IMG/VR virus record: IMGVR_UViG_3300031631_000010
Location: 1-36,643 of that record
Length of the DNA: 36,643 nucleotides
Direction: 5' to 3' (one strand)
From: a virus
Position 1 is the first letter of the stretch, and every line of letters begins with the position of its first letter. The notes beneath the pieces are model-generated. The model was not told the origin of the DNA. It saw nothing but the letters and a program-made list of their open reading frames with translations, and searched no databases. Shown piece after piece: positions 5,261 to 13,693 of this stretch. The translations under genes were made by a program, and so were the position numbers.

Positions 5261-5284
5261 CATTCTGGCTTAGAATGTTATACT
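5257..5284 (+). promoter_or_regulatory. Extended -10 promoter, copy 1 of a duplicated element
   Basis: TTGACA (5257-5262), 16-base spacer ending TGT, TATACT (5279-5284). The 20-base string GCTTAGAATGTTATACTAAG recurs exactly at the promoter after the RNA polymerase gene (8880-8907). It could serve host polymerase, or the identical block could be recognised by the phage polymerase. Confidence 0.75.
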
Positions 5285-5347
5285 AAGACTAGATAATTAT
5301 TAACCTGAGTTTATTAAGCCAAGGGACTTCCAGATTTCAAGTAGCTT

Positions 5348-5680
5348 ATGAGATACACTGGAGGTTGCCTTGGCTTTACCTATTTGATGAATCCTATACT
5401 ATTCTACATAACTCTGGTGATACCACTAGCTTCCACTGGTATAGACTGGAATATTCATGAAGTACCTAACCAGATGACTATTACCTTTCAATCTGGTGTT
5501 AAAGCTAGCTATGCTACTATGAGAGTATCATGTGATACTGTTCCTAGTAGTAAGAATGTAGTATTATATAAGACTAAAGATGTAGATCAGCAGACTTGTT
5601 ACTTAACAGATATCTCAGTACCTCTGCTAGTTAGAGCACCCTGGGAACCTGTTACTACTAAGACCTATAAAAAGAAGTAA
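5348..5680 (+). CDS. Small exported-looking protein with two cysteines in the mature part
   Basis: 110 residues from the ATG at 5348; the in-frame ATG at 5387 would give 97. Neither has a perfectly spaced ribosome site. From residue 14 there is a classic export signal or anchor (NPILFYITLVIPLAS) and then a polar, beta-rich domain with two cysteines (RVSCDTV and QQTCYLTD) that could pair in the periplasm. A lysine tail ends the protein. An envelope function such as superinfection exclusion is possible, but nothing identifies it. Confidence 0.55.
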   Translation: MRYTGGCLGFTYLMNPILFYITLVIPLASTGIDWNIHEVPNQMTITFQSGVKASYATMRVSCDTVPSSKNVVLYKTKDVDQQTCYLTDISVPLLVRAPWEPVTTKTYKKK

Positions 5681-5716
5681 ATAGGTAGGTTATTCACCGC
5701 ATTAAGGGAGGCAGAC

Positions 5717-5797
5717 ATGACAGATAACAATAGGCTAGCTACTTTTATATTCAGAGTAACTATCATACTACTTCTAGTGTGGATTGGATATAGATAG
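5717..5797 (+). CDS. 26-residue membrane micropeptide
   Basis: ATG at 5717 with an excellent AAGGGAGG ribosome site. Polar head (TDNNRL), one hydrophobic segment (ATFIFRVTIILLLVWIGY) and a final Arg: a probable single-pass membrane peptide. Function unknown; the second such peptide in the early region. Confidence 0.55.
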   Translation: MTDNNRLATFIFRVTIILLLVWIGYR

Positions 5798-5862
5798 TCA
5801 AGGGAGATATAAACTATTAGTTTATGTTTATAGTTATTTTTAAACAAATAAGGAGATCCACT

Positions 5863-6186
5863 ATGATTGTTAGCATTGAATCAGAAGGTAGTAATGTAAG
5901 GGTTGAGCATGAGGATGTGGATAATGATATGCTACTAGAGGAAGTCTTTAATCTTCTAATAGAACCTGCTCTATTAGGGTATGGGTATCAGAAGGGTTCT
6001 ATCCTAGATGTATGTGAGCAGTATATCATAGACAACAGTGAGGATTTTATTACTAAGACCTCCACTAAGGAAGTAGATGAGGATGATGAAGAGGAGGACA
6101 GAGAGGAGCTTAAAAATAAGTGCTCTAGATATACCTCAGCAGATGGCATTTGGCCCAGCAAAAACCGGAGAAAACCAACAAGATAG
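5863..6186 (+). CDS. Acidic hypothetical protein
   Basis: 107 residues from the ATG at 5863 (AAGGAG upstream); the in-frame ATG at 5824 lacks a ribosome site. The N-terminal section looks like a small alpha/beta domain (MIVSIESEGSNVRVEH, then a helix EEVFNLLIEPALL). A highly acidic run follows (EVDEDDEEEDREE), and the tail is basic (KNRRKPTR). No family recognised. Confidence 0.6.
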   Translation: MIVSIESEGSNVRVEHEDVDNDMLLEEVFNLLIEPALLGYGYQKGSILDVCEQYIIDNSEDFITKTSTKEVDEDDEEEDREELKNKCSRYTSADGIWPSKNRRKPTR

Positions 6187-6241
6187 AGGATATCTAGCAG
6201 GACTTAGAGAATCAATGTTGAAACTTAGAGAACTTACTTAA
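6143..6241 (+). CDS. Possible 32-residue protein overlapping its neighbour
   Basis: The frame from ATG 6143 encodes MAFGPAKTGENQQDRGYLAG followed by a helical end (LRESMLKLRELT). Composition is protein-like, and it fills the gap between the acidic protein and the next membrane protein. The ribosome site is weak and its first 44 bases overlap the previous gene, so it may be spurious. Confidence 0.35.
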   Translation: MAFGPAKTGENQQDRGYLAGLRESMLKLRELT

Positions 6242-6259
6242 ACACATAGAGCAGATAAT

Positions 6260-6556
6260 ATGTTACTTGTACAAATCAGTTACAGTATAGCAACCTTAAT
6301 ATCTGCCTATTCGGTAGTATTCCAGTGGTTACCTAGAGTAGGAGTTCTACTTGGGTTCTTCATGCAGTTTGCATGGGTTCACTACTGGTATACTACGGGA
6401 CAGCTTGGTATTATCATCCTGGATAGTGGAATACTATTAATATACATCTTAAGATTAATACAGTACTGGAGGGAGAGAGATGCTCAACAGACAGAAGTTA
6501 TTAGAAGTAGAGATGGTTTCCCTAGGTGTCAAGAGATACCGGAAGGAAAACTCTGA
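6260..6556 (+). CDS. Small multi-pass membrane protein upstream of the RNA polymerase
   Basis: 98 residues. Three hydrophobic segments are visible: about residues 3-20 (IATLISAYSVVF), 27-40 (VGVLLGFFMQFAWV) and 50-66 (IIILDSGILLIYILRLI). A charged tail follows (YWRERDAQQTEV). The last 77 bases overlap the polymerase gene, whose start and ribosome site lie inside this frame, implying translational coupling. Function unknown; aromatic-rich loops (HYWYTTGQ) are notable. Confidence 0.6.
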   Translation: MLLVQISYSIATLISAYSVVFQWLPRVGVLLGFFMQFAWVHYWYTTGQLGIIILDSGILLIYILRLIQYWRERDAQQTEVIRSRDGFPRCQEIPEGKL

Positions 6557-8876
6557 AGCTAAGAAGGGTAAGCATGAAGCTACTACACCAGCAGGCATCC
6601 AGTTCATTAGGAAGTCATGCTCTAAGGTAGCTGAAGCTATTGATACCCTTCATAAAGATATGGTAAGTGGTAAGCCTATCAAGTACAATGTAGATGCAGT
6701 CAAGAGACTGGCTGAGTTGCCCTCAGATGTGATATCTTTCCTTGCTCTTAAGGGATGTATCAATCACCTGAGTACACCAGTGAAACTAGTTAAGGTAGCT
6801 CTGGAGGTAGGTGGATTCATTGAGGATGAAGCTAGATTTAGAAACTTCAGAGATACTAACCCTGCTCTATTTGCTGTGGTATCAAGAGATCTAGCAAAGA
6901 GAACCACCAACTACAGGAAACAAAAGAGAGTACTAGCACACTCCAGCCTTAAAGCTGAGGTGGTATGGGAGAACTGGCTACCAGGAAACAAGGTGAGACT
7001 AGGGCAACTACTAGTGGAACTAGTGTGTGATGCTACAGGTATCTTTGAGATACGTAAGCAGACTAAAAATGTTCAAGGGAAGTACAAACAGGTATACTGG
7101 CTGGAAGCTACAGAGGCTTCCCTCAAGTGGATAGATGGTAAGAACTCAGTGTGTGAACTCTTGAGTCCTGTTAAGCTACCATGTATCATTAGTCCTCGGC
7201 AGTGGACCTCAGTGTACACTGGAGGTTACTACCAGTATACCAATATGAACCTGGTGAAGTCTAACGATGACACCTATATGCAACAGCTAGATAACACAGA
7301 TCTAAAGGAGGTCTTCCATGCAGTTAACACCGTACAAGAAACTGGATGGAGAATCAATGCAAAAGTCTTTGAAGTCATGGATAGACTCTTTGACTCACAG
7401 GCAAGTTGCAGCGTTATACCGGAATTTGGAGAACGGCATATGGAACGTCCATATCCAAAGCACGGAACTAAAGAAGAAATAATCGAATGGAAACGTGAGG
7501 CAACACTCATGTATTCTGATAACCAACGTAGGAAAACAAAGCGCATCCAATTCAGTCAACTCATGTGGATGGCTAGGAAGTTTAAAGATGAAAAAGCTAT
7601 ATACTTTCCGCATACGCTCGATTTCAGAGGCAGACTTTATGCAAACACAGCTTTCCTCAACCCACAGGGTGAAGATAGCGCAAGAGGCCTTCTTGAATTC
7701 TCTAGAGGCAAACCTCTTGGAGCTTCAGGATACGCATGGCTCAAGGTACACATCGCAAACTGTTTCGGGGAAGATAAGATCTCCCTCGAAGAAAGGGTAG
7801 AGTGGACAGATGAACATTCGGATGACATTATGCTCTGTGGCATTGATCCTCTTACTAGCCGTATGTGGATGGACGCTGATAAACCTTGGCAGTTCCTTAG
7901 GGCTTGTATTGAGTACACTTGTTGTAATGGTGATGACAGTTACATCAGTCATCTTCCTATTACGGTAGATGGCTCTTGTAATGGCCTACAGCACTTCTCA
8001 GCCATGCTCAGAGATGAGGTAGGTGGTTGTGCTACTAACTTAATACCATATGATCAACCCCAGGATATCTATGAGATCGTTAGAGAACACACTGTTACTC
8101 GTATTAGTCGTGATACTGATAGTGAGTTTTTATTTTGGCATAAGTGCCTCAACAGAGGGCTGGTAAAACGTCCTGTAATGACTACACCTTATGGAGCTAC
8201 ACTTTATGGAATGCGTGAGCAGATACATCAGGAACTTAAGAAACAGCTGGATAAAGGAATACAATTTCAAGGCATTGACTCTACTAGTGATCTCTGGCCT
8301 CATTGCAAGTACCTTGCTTCTCATATTTATGAAGCTATTGGCGAAGTTGTTATATCTTCTAGGGTAGGCATGAAGTGGCTACAGGATGTCTCTAGAGCAC
8401 TGAGTAAGGTAGATAGACCTGTGTACTGGACACTCCCTACAGGCTTCATAGTTAAACAGAAGTATATCAAGTCAGTGGTAAAAGAAATCAAGACAGTTAT
8501 AAACGGACGTATGGCTTCTCTCTATGCTGGAGTTCTGCATAGTGACCAGCGTATGGATAAGTCCAGACAAGTTAATGGTATTGCTCCTAACTTTGTTCAT
8601 AGCTTAGATGCCTGTCACCTGATGATGACCATAGTGAAAGCTAAAGATACTTATGGGATAGAAGACTTCTCTGTAGTACATGATAGCTTTGGTACTCATG
8701 CGTGTGACATAGAACAGCTAGGGCAGGTCTTAAGAGAGACCTTCTGTGAGCTATACACAGAAGATATATTGCTCAACTTTAAAAAGGAACAGAGAGATAT
8801 TAAGTTGCCAGAGTTACCTAAGTTTGGTGAGCTGGATATCAAGGAAGTCCTGGACAGTGAGTTTTTCTTTAGTTAG
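6480..8876 (+). CDS. Single-subunit DNA-directed RNA polymerase (T7 gp1-like)
   Basis: Transcribes the middle and late phage genes. 798 residues against 883 in T7; start ATG 6480 directly after GGAGGGAGAG. Catalytic residues are in place: D497 in VDGSCNGLQHFSAML (T7 D537), K563 and Y571 in VKRPVMTTPYGA (T7 K631, Y639) and D735 in VVHDSFGT (T7 D812). The C-terminal foot ends DSEFFFS, like DFAFA in T7. It is shorter at the N-terminus and lacks the T7 insertion just before the O-helix. The specificity-loop region (YAGVLHSDQRMDKSRQ) differs from T7, so its promoter will differ. Leucine codons in the core (about 7380-7800) differ from the flanks. Confidence 0.97.
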   Translation: MLNRQKLLEVEMVSLGVKRYRKENSEAKKGKHEATTPAGIQFIRKSCSKVAEAIDTLHKDMVSGKPIKYNVDAVKRLAELPSDVISFLALKGCINHLSTPVKLVKVALEVGGFIEDEARFRNFRDTNPALFAVVSRDLAKRTTNYRKQKRVLAHSSLKAEVVWENWLPGNKVRLGQLLVELVCDATGIFEIRKQTKNVQGKYKQVYWLEATEASLKWIDGKNSVCELLSPVKLPCIISPRQWTSVYTGGYYQYTNMNLVKSNDDTYMQQLDNTDLKEVFHAVNTVQETGWRINAKVFEVMDRLFDSQASCSVIPEFGERHMERPYPKHGTKEEIIEWKREATLMYSDNQRRKTKRIQFSQLMWMARKFKDEKAIYFPHTLDFRGRLYANTAFLNPQGEDSARGLLEFSRGKPLGASGYAWLKVHIANCFGEDKISLEERVEWTDEHSDDIMLCGIDPLTSRMWMDADKPWQFLRACIEYTCCNGDDSYISHLPITVDGSCNGLQHFSAMLRDEVGGCATNLIPYDQPQDIYEIVREHTVTRISRDTDSEFLFWHKCLNRGLVKRPVMTTPYGATLYGMREQIHQELKKQLDKGIQFQGIDSTSDLWPHCKYLASHIYEAIGEVVISSRVGMKWLQDVSRALSKVDRPVYWTLPTGFIVKQKYIKSVVKEIKTVINGRMASLYAGVLHSDQRMDKSRQVNGIAPNFVHSLDACHLMMTIVKAKDTYGIEDFSVVHDSFGTHACDIEQLGQVLRETFCELYTEDILLNFKKEQRDIKLPELPKFGELDIKEVLDSEFFFS

Positions 8877-8879
8877 AAC

Positions 8880-8907
8880 TTGACTTCCCTGCTTAGAATG
8901 TTATACT
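8880..8907 (+). promoter_or_regulatory. Extended -10 promoter, copy 2 of a duplicated element
   Basis: TTGACT (8880-8885), 16-base spacer ending TGT, TATACT (8902-8907), with the 20-base block GCTTAGAATGTTATACTAAG identical to that at 5257-5284. It would drive the SSB-endonuclease-replication operon. In T7 the replication origin also lies directly after the RNA polymerase gene. Confidence 0.75.
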
Positions 8908-8952
8908 AAGGTTAAGTTAATTGAGACCCACCAACAAAGGAGGTGTCAGCAA

Positions 8953-9216
8953 GTGAGTAGTTTTTCAGCAAATGCAGATGTAGTTAAAGTATCAGCAGGT
9001 ATGATTAAGATGATGGAAGTATTGGAGAACTTTAGTAAAGCTGAGAAGTATGCTATAGTCTCAGCAGTGTTCAACTGTATGTATAACAATAAGTTTCATG
9101 GTAGGCGGTCAGTTACTGACCTGATGGGAGCAGCAGATAATATGCGTAGTGAATGCAAGAGATTGAAGATACCCGAATTCGGGGGAGCAGAGCAGTTCAT
9201 TCAAGGAGAATTATAA
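8953..9216 (+). CDS. Small helical protein, GTG start, upstream of SSB
   Basis: 87 residues from a GTG with AGGAGG twelve bases upstream. Predominantly helical with many Met and Ala (AGMIKMMEVLENFSKAEKYA) and two cysteines. It is the first gene of the replication operon and is coupled to SSB by a one-base gap. I do not recognise a family; a transcription or replication accessory role would fit the position. Confidence 0.65.
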   Translation: MSSFSANADVVKVSAGMIKMMEVLENFSKAEKYAIVSAVFNCMYNNKFHGRRSVTDLMGAADNMRSECKRLKIPEFGGAEQFIQGEL

Positions 9217-9217
9217 T

Positions 9218-9796
9218 ATGGGAAATCAAGTGTATGTAACACCAGTAGGAACAGCAGTGTATCCGTGGTTGAACAAACCTGATACCCGCTTTGATGCTGA
9301 TGGAGTCTACCAAGTTACATTACAGCTGAGTAAGGAAGACACTAAGCCTATCAATGCAGTAGTAAAGCCTCTTATGGATGGTGGTAAGCATAACCCTATC
9401 AAGCCAGAGTTAGATGATCAGGGTAATGCTACAGGTAACTACCTAGTTAAGTTTAAGTTGAAAGCTCTTGTTAAACCTAAGAAAAGTGAACCTTTCACTC
9501 AAGCTCCTGTACTCTTAGATGAGGATGGTAACAGGATGGAGACCTTGATTGCAGGTGGTTCTAAAATGAAGATTGCTTATGAACCTTTTGCATACAGTGC
9601 AATGGGTGGTGGTGTATCTCTACGAGTTAAGAAGGTTAGAATGGCTAAAGATGGTCTTATTGAATATGTAGCAAAGGATGCTAATTTAGATTGGGGTGAT
9701 GAGTGTGTTGATAAGCCTAAGAAAGATGAACCTGTAGTGGAGGTAGCAGCAGTGGATGATACAGCTGGTCCTGATTTAGAAGATGAAGATTTCTAG
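9218..9796 (+). CDS. Single-stranded DNA-binding protein (T7 gp2.5-like)
   Basis: Coats single-stranded DNA and coordinates polymerase and helicase. 192 residues: a beta-rich OB-fold-like body (YPWLNKPDTRFDADGVYQVT, FKLKALVKP) and an acidic tail ending DLEDEDF. A terminal aromatic after acidic residues is the feature T7 gp2.5 uses to contact polymerase and helicase. Ribosome site AAGGAG. The end overlaps the endonuclease gene by 14 bases. Position between RNA polymerase and endonuclease I matches T7. Confidence 0.9.
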   Translation: MGNQVYVTPVGTAVYPWLNKPDTRFDADGVYQVTLQLSKEDTKPINAVVKPLMDGGKHNPIKPELDDQGNATGNYLVKFKLKALVKPKKSEPFTQAPVLLDEDGNRMETLIAGGSKMKIAYEPFAYSAMGGGVSLRVKKVRMAKDGLIEYVAKDANLDWGDECVDKPKKDEPVVEVAAVDDTAGPDLEDEDF

Positions 9797-10214
9797 TTCG
9801 CAGTTACGGAGGGGCATGATAGAGGGATACCGTTCAGGCTTAGAGCGTGACATAGGATGTCAGCTTAACACCAGTAAAGTACGGTGGACGTTTGAATCTG
9901 AACGTATCCCTTATACCCCTAAGGAGAGAACCTACACACCAGACTTCATATTAAAAGGTCAAGGAATTAAGATCTATATAGAGTCCAAAGGTAGGTTCCT
10001 CCCCGCAGACAGATCAAAGCATCTATTGATTCAGAAGCAACATCCCGATTTAGACATTCGGTTTGTCTTTAGTAACCCTAAGCAGAAAATAAATAAAGGG
10101 AGCAAGACAACATATGGAGAATGGTGCGACAAATATGGTTTCCAATACGCAACAAAGTGGGTTCCAGAAGAGTGGATCAGAAAGTGTTTGGGTGGGTCAG
10201 GAGCCTTGCCCTGA
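9783..10214 (+). CDS. Endonuclease I, Holliday junction resolvase (T7 gp3-like)
   Basis: Resolves branched DNA before packaging and helps break down host DNA. 143 residues against 149 in T7. The catalytic set is visible: E21 in RSGLE, D54 in YTPDF, and E67 and K69 in IESKG (T7 E20, D55, E65, K67). The downstream blocks KHLLIQKQHPDLDIRFVFS and YGEWCDKYG also match the family. It starts inside the SSB gene and its end overlaps the primase-helicase by about 100 bases, an unusually long overlap. Confidence 0.96.
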   Translation: MKISSSQLRRGMIEGYRSGLERDIGCQLNTSKVRWTFESERIPYTPKERTYTPDFILKGQGIKIYIESKGRFLPADRSKHLLIQKQHPDLDIRFVFSNPKQKINKGSKTTYGEWCDKYGFQYATKWVPEEWIRKCLGGSGALP

Positions 10215-11790
10215 GTGTGGGTCTAAGGATAACTTATCGAGGTATGATGATGGACATGGTTACTGTCATGGTTGTCAGTATTATGAGCATGGCAATAGTG
10301 ATGTTAGTGTTACTACTTCAGGCCCAGCTAAGAAGAAACAAAGTTCAACAGAATCTTATAATCTCATACGAGGTAATTATGAGTCTCTGGAGAAAAGAAA
10401 CATCTCAGAAGAGACTTGCAGAAAAGCTGGCTATAGTATCGGAGAGTACAAGGGGGAGAGGTGTCATATTGCCTCCTTTATCAGGGACGGACAGGTTGTG
10501 GGTCAAAAGTTACGACTAAGAAACAAAGACTTCAGAACCTTAGGTGACTGCAGTGGACTATGGGGTAAACACCTGTGGTCCACTGGTAAGAAGATAGTAA
10601 TAACAGAAGGAGAAATTGATGCTCTTAGCGTGGCAGAAGCTCAGAATTCTAAGTGGCCTACGGTATCGCTACCTAGCGGTGCAGGTAACGCTAAGAAAAC
10701 TATTAGTAAAGACCTTGAGTGGCTCCTTGGTTTTGAGGAGATTATCCTCATGTTCGATATGGACCCCGTTGGTCAGAAGGCAGCTACGGAAGCTGCCGAA
10801 CTCTTCCCACCAGGACGGTGTAAGATTGCCAGACTGGGAAAGAAGGATGCCAACCTCGTACTTATCGAAGAAGGAGGATCAGCTCTAGTAGATGCTATCT
10901 GGAGAGCACGAGTGTTTAGGCCAGATGGTATCATTGCTGGGGAGGACACTTGGGATCTAGTTAATGCAGACATGAGCGGTAGTGAACACCTTTACCCTTG
11001 GGAGGGACTGAATGAAAAGACTTTGGGAGCCAGAAGAGGTGAGCTTGTTACTTTCTGTGCTGGAACTGGAGCTGGGAAGAGTACAACAGTTAAAGAGATC
11101 GCCTCCTACTTCTTATCCAAGGGAGAGACTCTTGGATATATTGCTCTTGAGGAAAGTGTACGGCAAGCTGCTCTTGATTTTATGAGCATCCATGCTAACA
11201 AGATGTTACACTTGGAGAAAGATTTAGATGAAAAATATCTTAGGGATACTTGGGAATCTGTCTTTGCCGATAATCGTTTATATCTTTACGATCACTGGGG
11301 GAGCGTGGATGTTAGTCTCTTATCTACTAGGATCAGGTATCTCGCTCGTAGCTGTAATGTTGGTTGGATTGTACTGGATCATCTGTCTATTATGGTGTCG
11401 GGTGTTGAAGGTGGAGACGAAAGAAGATTGATTGATAACATCATGACTACTCTACGGAGTCTAGCAGAAGAACTTAACATAGGCATGTTCATAGTCTCAC
11501 ATCTTAAGAGACCTCAACAAGGAAAGGGACACGAAGATGGAAAACAAGTCACTCTGTCGGATCTTAGAGGGTCAGGAAGTATTGCTCAACTCAGCGATTT
11601 CGTCATTGGACTCGAACGAGACCAACAGTCGGACGGTGAGACCAATATTAGAGTACTTAAAGCAAGATATAAGGGCGCATCTACTGGTCTTGCAGGGAGC
11701 CTCTACTATAACACCGACACAGGTAGACTTAGTGAGTGCGGTAGAAGCACAGTGGGACAGGATAGATCAGCTGGACAAGAGGCTTTCTAA
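10114..11790 (+). CDS. Primase-helicase (T7 gp4-like)
   Basis: Unwinds DNA at the fork and makes primers. 558 residues. A zinc-binding primase head has C32-x2-C35 and C51-x2-C54. The TOPRIM domain has E165 and E167 in ITEGEIDALSV and D215/D217 in FDMD. The RecA-like helicase has Walker A GAGTGAGKST (K322) and Walker B IVLDH (D422), followed by DLRGSGSIAQLSDFVIGLER. The C-terminus ends in Phe as in T7, where this residue contacts the polymerase. ATG 10114 is taken because a GGGAG lies about ten bases upstream; ATG 10135 is an alternative. Confidence 0.95.
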   Translation: MENGATNMVSNTQQSGFQKSGSESVWVGQEPCPECGSKDNLSRYDDGHGYCHGCQYYEHGNSDVSVTTSGPAKKKQSSTESYNLIRGNYESLEKRNISEETCRKAGYSIGEYKGERCHIASFIRDGQVVGQKLRLRNKDFRTLGDCSGLWGKHLWSTGKKIVITEGEIDALSVAEAQNSKWPTVSLPSGAGNAKKTISKDLEWLLGFEEIILMFDMDPVGQKAATEAAELFPPGRCKIARLGKKDANLVLIEEGGSALVDAIWRARVFRPDGIIAGEDTWDLVNADMSGSEHLYPWEGLNEKTLGARRGELVTFCAGTGAGKSTTVKEIASYFLSKGETLGYIALEESVRQAALDFMSIHANKMLHLEKDLDEKYLRDTWESVFADNRLYLYDHWGSVDVSLLSTRIRYLARSCNVGWIVLDHLSIMVSGVEGGDERRLIDNIMTTLRSLAEELNIGMFIVSHLKRPQQGKGHEDGKQVTLSDLRGSGSIAQLSDFVIGLERDQQSDGETNIRVLKARYKGASTGLAGSLYYNTDTGRLSECGRSTVGQDRSAGQEAF

Positions 11791-11848
11791 GGTAGAGGAG
11801 GATCATAAGCCTAGAAGGACAATCTTTAACGAAAGGTTAATGAAATGA
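11732..11848 (+). CDS. Possible small coiled-coil protein between primase and polymerase
   Basis: A frame ending at 11848 overlaps the DNA polymerase start as ATGA, suggesting a coupled gene. It is open back to ATG 11537, but most of that lies inside the primase gene. From GTG 11732 it gives 38 residues with a heptad-like helix (AEAQW-type start, then WDRIDQLDKRLSKVEEDHK) and a basic end. T7 also has small genes here (4.3 to 4.7). The start is uncertain and the ribosome site weak. Confidence 0.4.
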   Translation: MSAVEAQWDRIDQLDKRLSKVEEDHKPRRTIFNERLMK

Positions 11849-13650
11849 ATCTTGATCTAGTAGTTGATATAGAAACAGATGGACTACTACCTGATGTTAC
11901 AAAGGTACACTGCATAGGGATGACAGTAGTAGGAGCTTTAGCTGGTCAGGTCTTTGCTAACTATGAACCTTATGATTGTATCGAGGATGCTCTAGAGATC
12001 ATGTCTAAAGCTAAGTCGTTAACAGGACACAACCTCATTGGGTATGACCTCCCTGTTCTTAAGAAGATACTAGGGTGGACACCAAGTAAGAGCACAGAGA
12101 TAGTAGACACCTTGGTATTGTCACGGCTATGTCATACCAGTATGAGAGAAGTGGATGCTAAGGAGAAATTCTTAGAACCTAAACTCTGGGGGAGTCACAG
12201 CCTGAAAGCTTGGGGCTTACGCTTAGGAGTGGAGAAGTCAGAGCTAGAAGGTGAAGATGTATGGTCTGAGTTCAACTTTGAAATGGGTGAGTACTGTGTT
12301 CAGGATGTCAATGTTACCTCTATACTTAAGGATCACTTTGAGGATCTACTGTATAGTCAGGAAGCTATGAACCTGGAACATGACTTTGCTAAAGTAATAC
12401 AGAGACAGGTTGAGTATGGGTTTAGCTTTGACATAAAGAAAGCACAAGACCTATATGTTAACTTACTGAAACGCCAAGAGACCTTAGGTAAAGGACTAAG
12501 GAAAGCATATGGTAGCTGGTATGTTTCTGATGGAGAGCTTACTCCTAAGAAGAGCAACAAGTCCAGAGGGTATACAGCTGGTGACAAACTAACCAAGATC
12601 AAGAAGGTAGAGTTCAACCCAAACAGTAGAGACCACATCTCTCTTAAGCTTAAGCAGCAGGGATGGAGTCCTAAAGACTTTACCCCTAATGGTAAGCCTA
12701 AGATAGATGAGTCAGTACTTAGTAAACTAAATCTACCTAACTGTAAAGAATTAAAGGAGCACTTCCTAATAAGTAAACGAATCTCACAACTAGCGGAGGG
12801 TGATAATGCTTGGCTTAAACTGGAACGAAATGGACGTATCTATGGTGGGGTTAATACTAATGGTGCAGTCACTGGGCGTTGTACTCATAGCCGCCCTAAT
12901 GTCGCTCAAGTTCCTGCCTCATACAGTCCGTACGGTACTGAGTGTAGGTCTTTGTTTAGAGGGGGTAAAGACAGGCTTCTTGTTGGTTGTGATGCTGATG
13001 GCCTTGAACTCAGGGCTTTAGCAGGATACCTTAAACGATTTGATGGAGGAACCTATGCAAACGCAGCGGTCAGCGGAACTAAAGAAGCTGGAACTGACAT
13101 ACATACAATCAACATGCGAGCACTTGGGATCAACTCAAGAGATGTTGCTAAGACTTTTTTCTACGCATTCATTTACGGAGCAGGAGATGCTAAGCTTGGT
13201 ACGATTCTTGGTGGAGGAGCGAAGAAGGGTAGAGAGTCCAGAGCTAACTTCCTGGCTGGAGTCGATGGTCTTATGGAGCTTACCAATAGAGTTAAGCAAG
13301 TATTCAGGAGGCGTGGGCATCTCGTTGGTTTGGACGGACGGAAACTCCACATCAGAAGCGAGCACTCTGCTCTGAACACACTGTTACAGAGTGCAGGTGC
13401 AGTCCTAATGAAGAAAGCTCTGGTCCTCTTGGATGAGACTCTTCAGACTGAGGGTATGAAAGAGGGAGTAGACTATGAATTTGTAGCTAATATTCACGAT
13501 GAGTTTCAGATTGAGGTATACTATAAATATGCAAGAATCATCTCAGAACATGCAGCTGAATCTGTTTCAAGAGCTGGGGAATACTTCGAGTTTGACTGCC
13601 CACTTTCCGCAACTAGCCACATTGGAGAGAATTGGAGCGAGACCCATTGA
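11845..13650 (+). CDS. DNA polymerase, family A (T7 gp5-like) with reduced thioredoxin-binding segment
   Basis: Replicative polymerase with proofreading. 601 residues against 704 in T7. Exonuclease: D8 and E10 in VVDIETDG, LTGHNLIGYDLPVL, and D154 in YCVQDVN. Polymerase: GAVTGRCTHSRPN, motif A D383 in GCDADGLELR, motif B K436 in VAKTFFYAFIYGAG, motif C D552-E553 in NIHDEF. Between GSWY (223-226) and VEFNP (from 255) only about 28 residues replace the roughly 67 that include the thioredoxin-binding loop in T7. Thioredoxin use as the processivity factor is therefore doubtful. Start overlaps the preceding frame (ATGA). Confidence 0.97.
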   Translation: MNLDLVVDIETDGLLPDVTKVHCIGMTVVGALAGQVFANYEPYDCIEDALEIMSKAKSLTGHNLIGYDLPVLKKILGWTPSKSTEIVDTLVLSRLCHTSMREVDAKEKFLEPKLWGSHSLKAWGLRLGVEKSELEGEDVWSEFNFEMGEYCVQDVNVTSILKDHFEDLLYSQEAMNLEHDFAKVIQRQVEYGFSFDIKKAQDLYVNLLKRQETLGKGLRKAYGSWYVSDGELTPKKSNKSRGYTAGDKLTKIKKVEFNPNSRDHISLKLKQQGWSPKDFTPNGKPKIDESVLSKLNLPNCKELKEHFLISKRISQLAEGDNAWLKLERNGRIYGGVNTNGAVTGRCTHSRPNVAQVPASYSPYGTECRSLFRGGKDRLLVGCDADGLELRALAGYLKRFDGGTYANAAVSGTKEAGTDIHTINMRALGINSRDVAKTFFYAFIYGAGDAKLGTILGGGAKKGRESRANFLAGVDGLMELTNRVKQVFRRRGHLVGLDGRKLHIRSEHSALNTLLQSAGAVLMKKALVLLDETLQTEGMKEGVDYEFVANIHDEFQIEVYYKYARIISEHAAESVSRAGEYFEFDCPLSATSHIGENWSETH

Positions 13651-13693
13651 ATCTATAGAGGAGCTTGCTTATCTATGGATTAGTAGTATCTCT

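Noticed and set aside
5812-5845. AT-only stem AACTAT/ATAGTT followed by ATTTTT as a terminator
   Set aside because: Six A-T pairs with a long loop are too weak, and genes continue in the same direction directly after it.
11537-11731. Upstream part of the frame ending at 11848
   Set aside because: It is antiphase to the conserved helicase core and has no ribosome site at ATG 11537; only the last part near the polymerase start is plausible.
13499-13693. N-terminal extension of the HNH gene
   Set aside because: It overlaps the conserved end of the DNA polymerase in another frame, and family similarity begins near residue 66.
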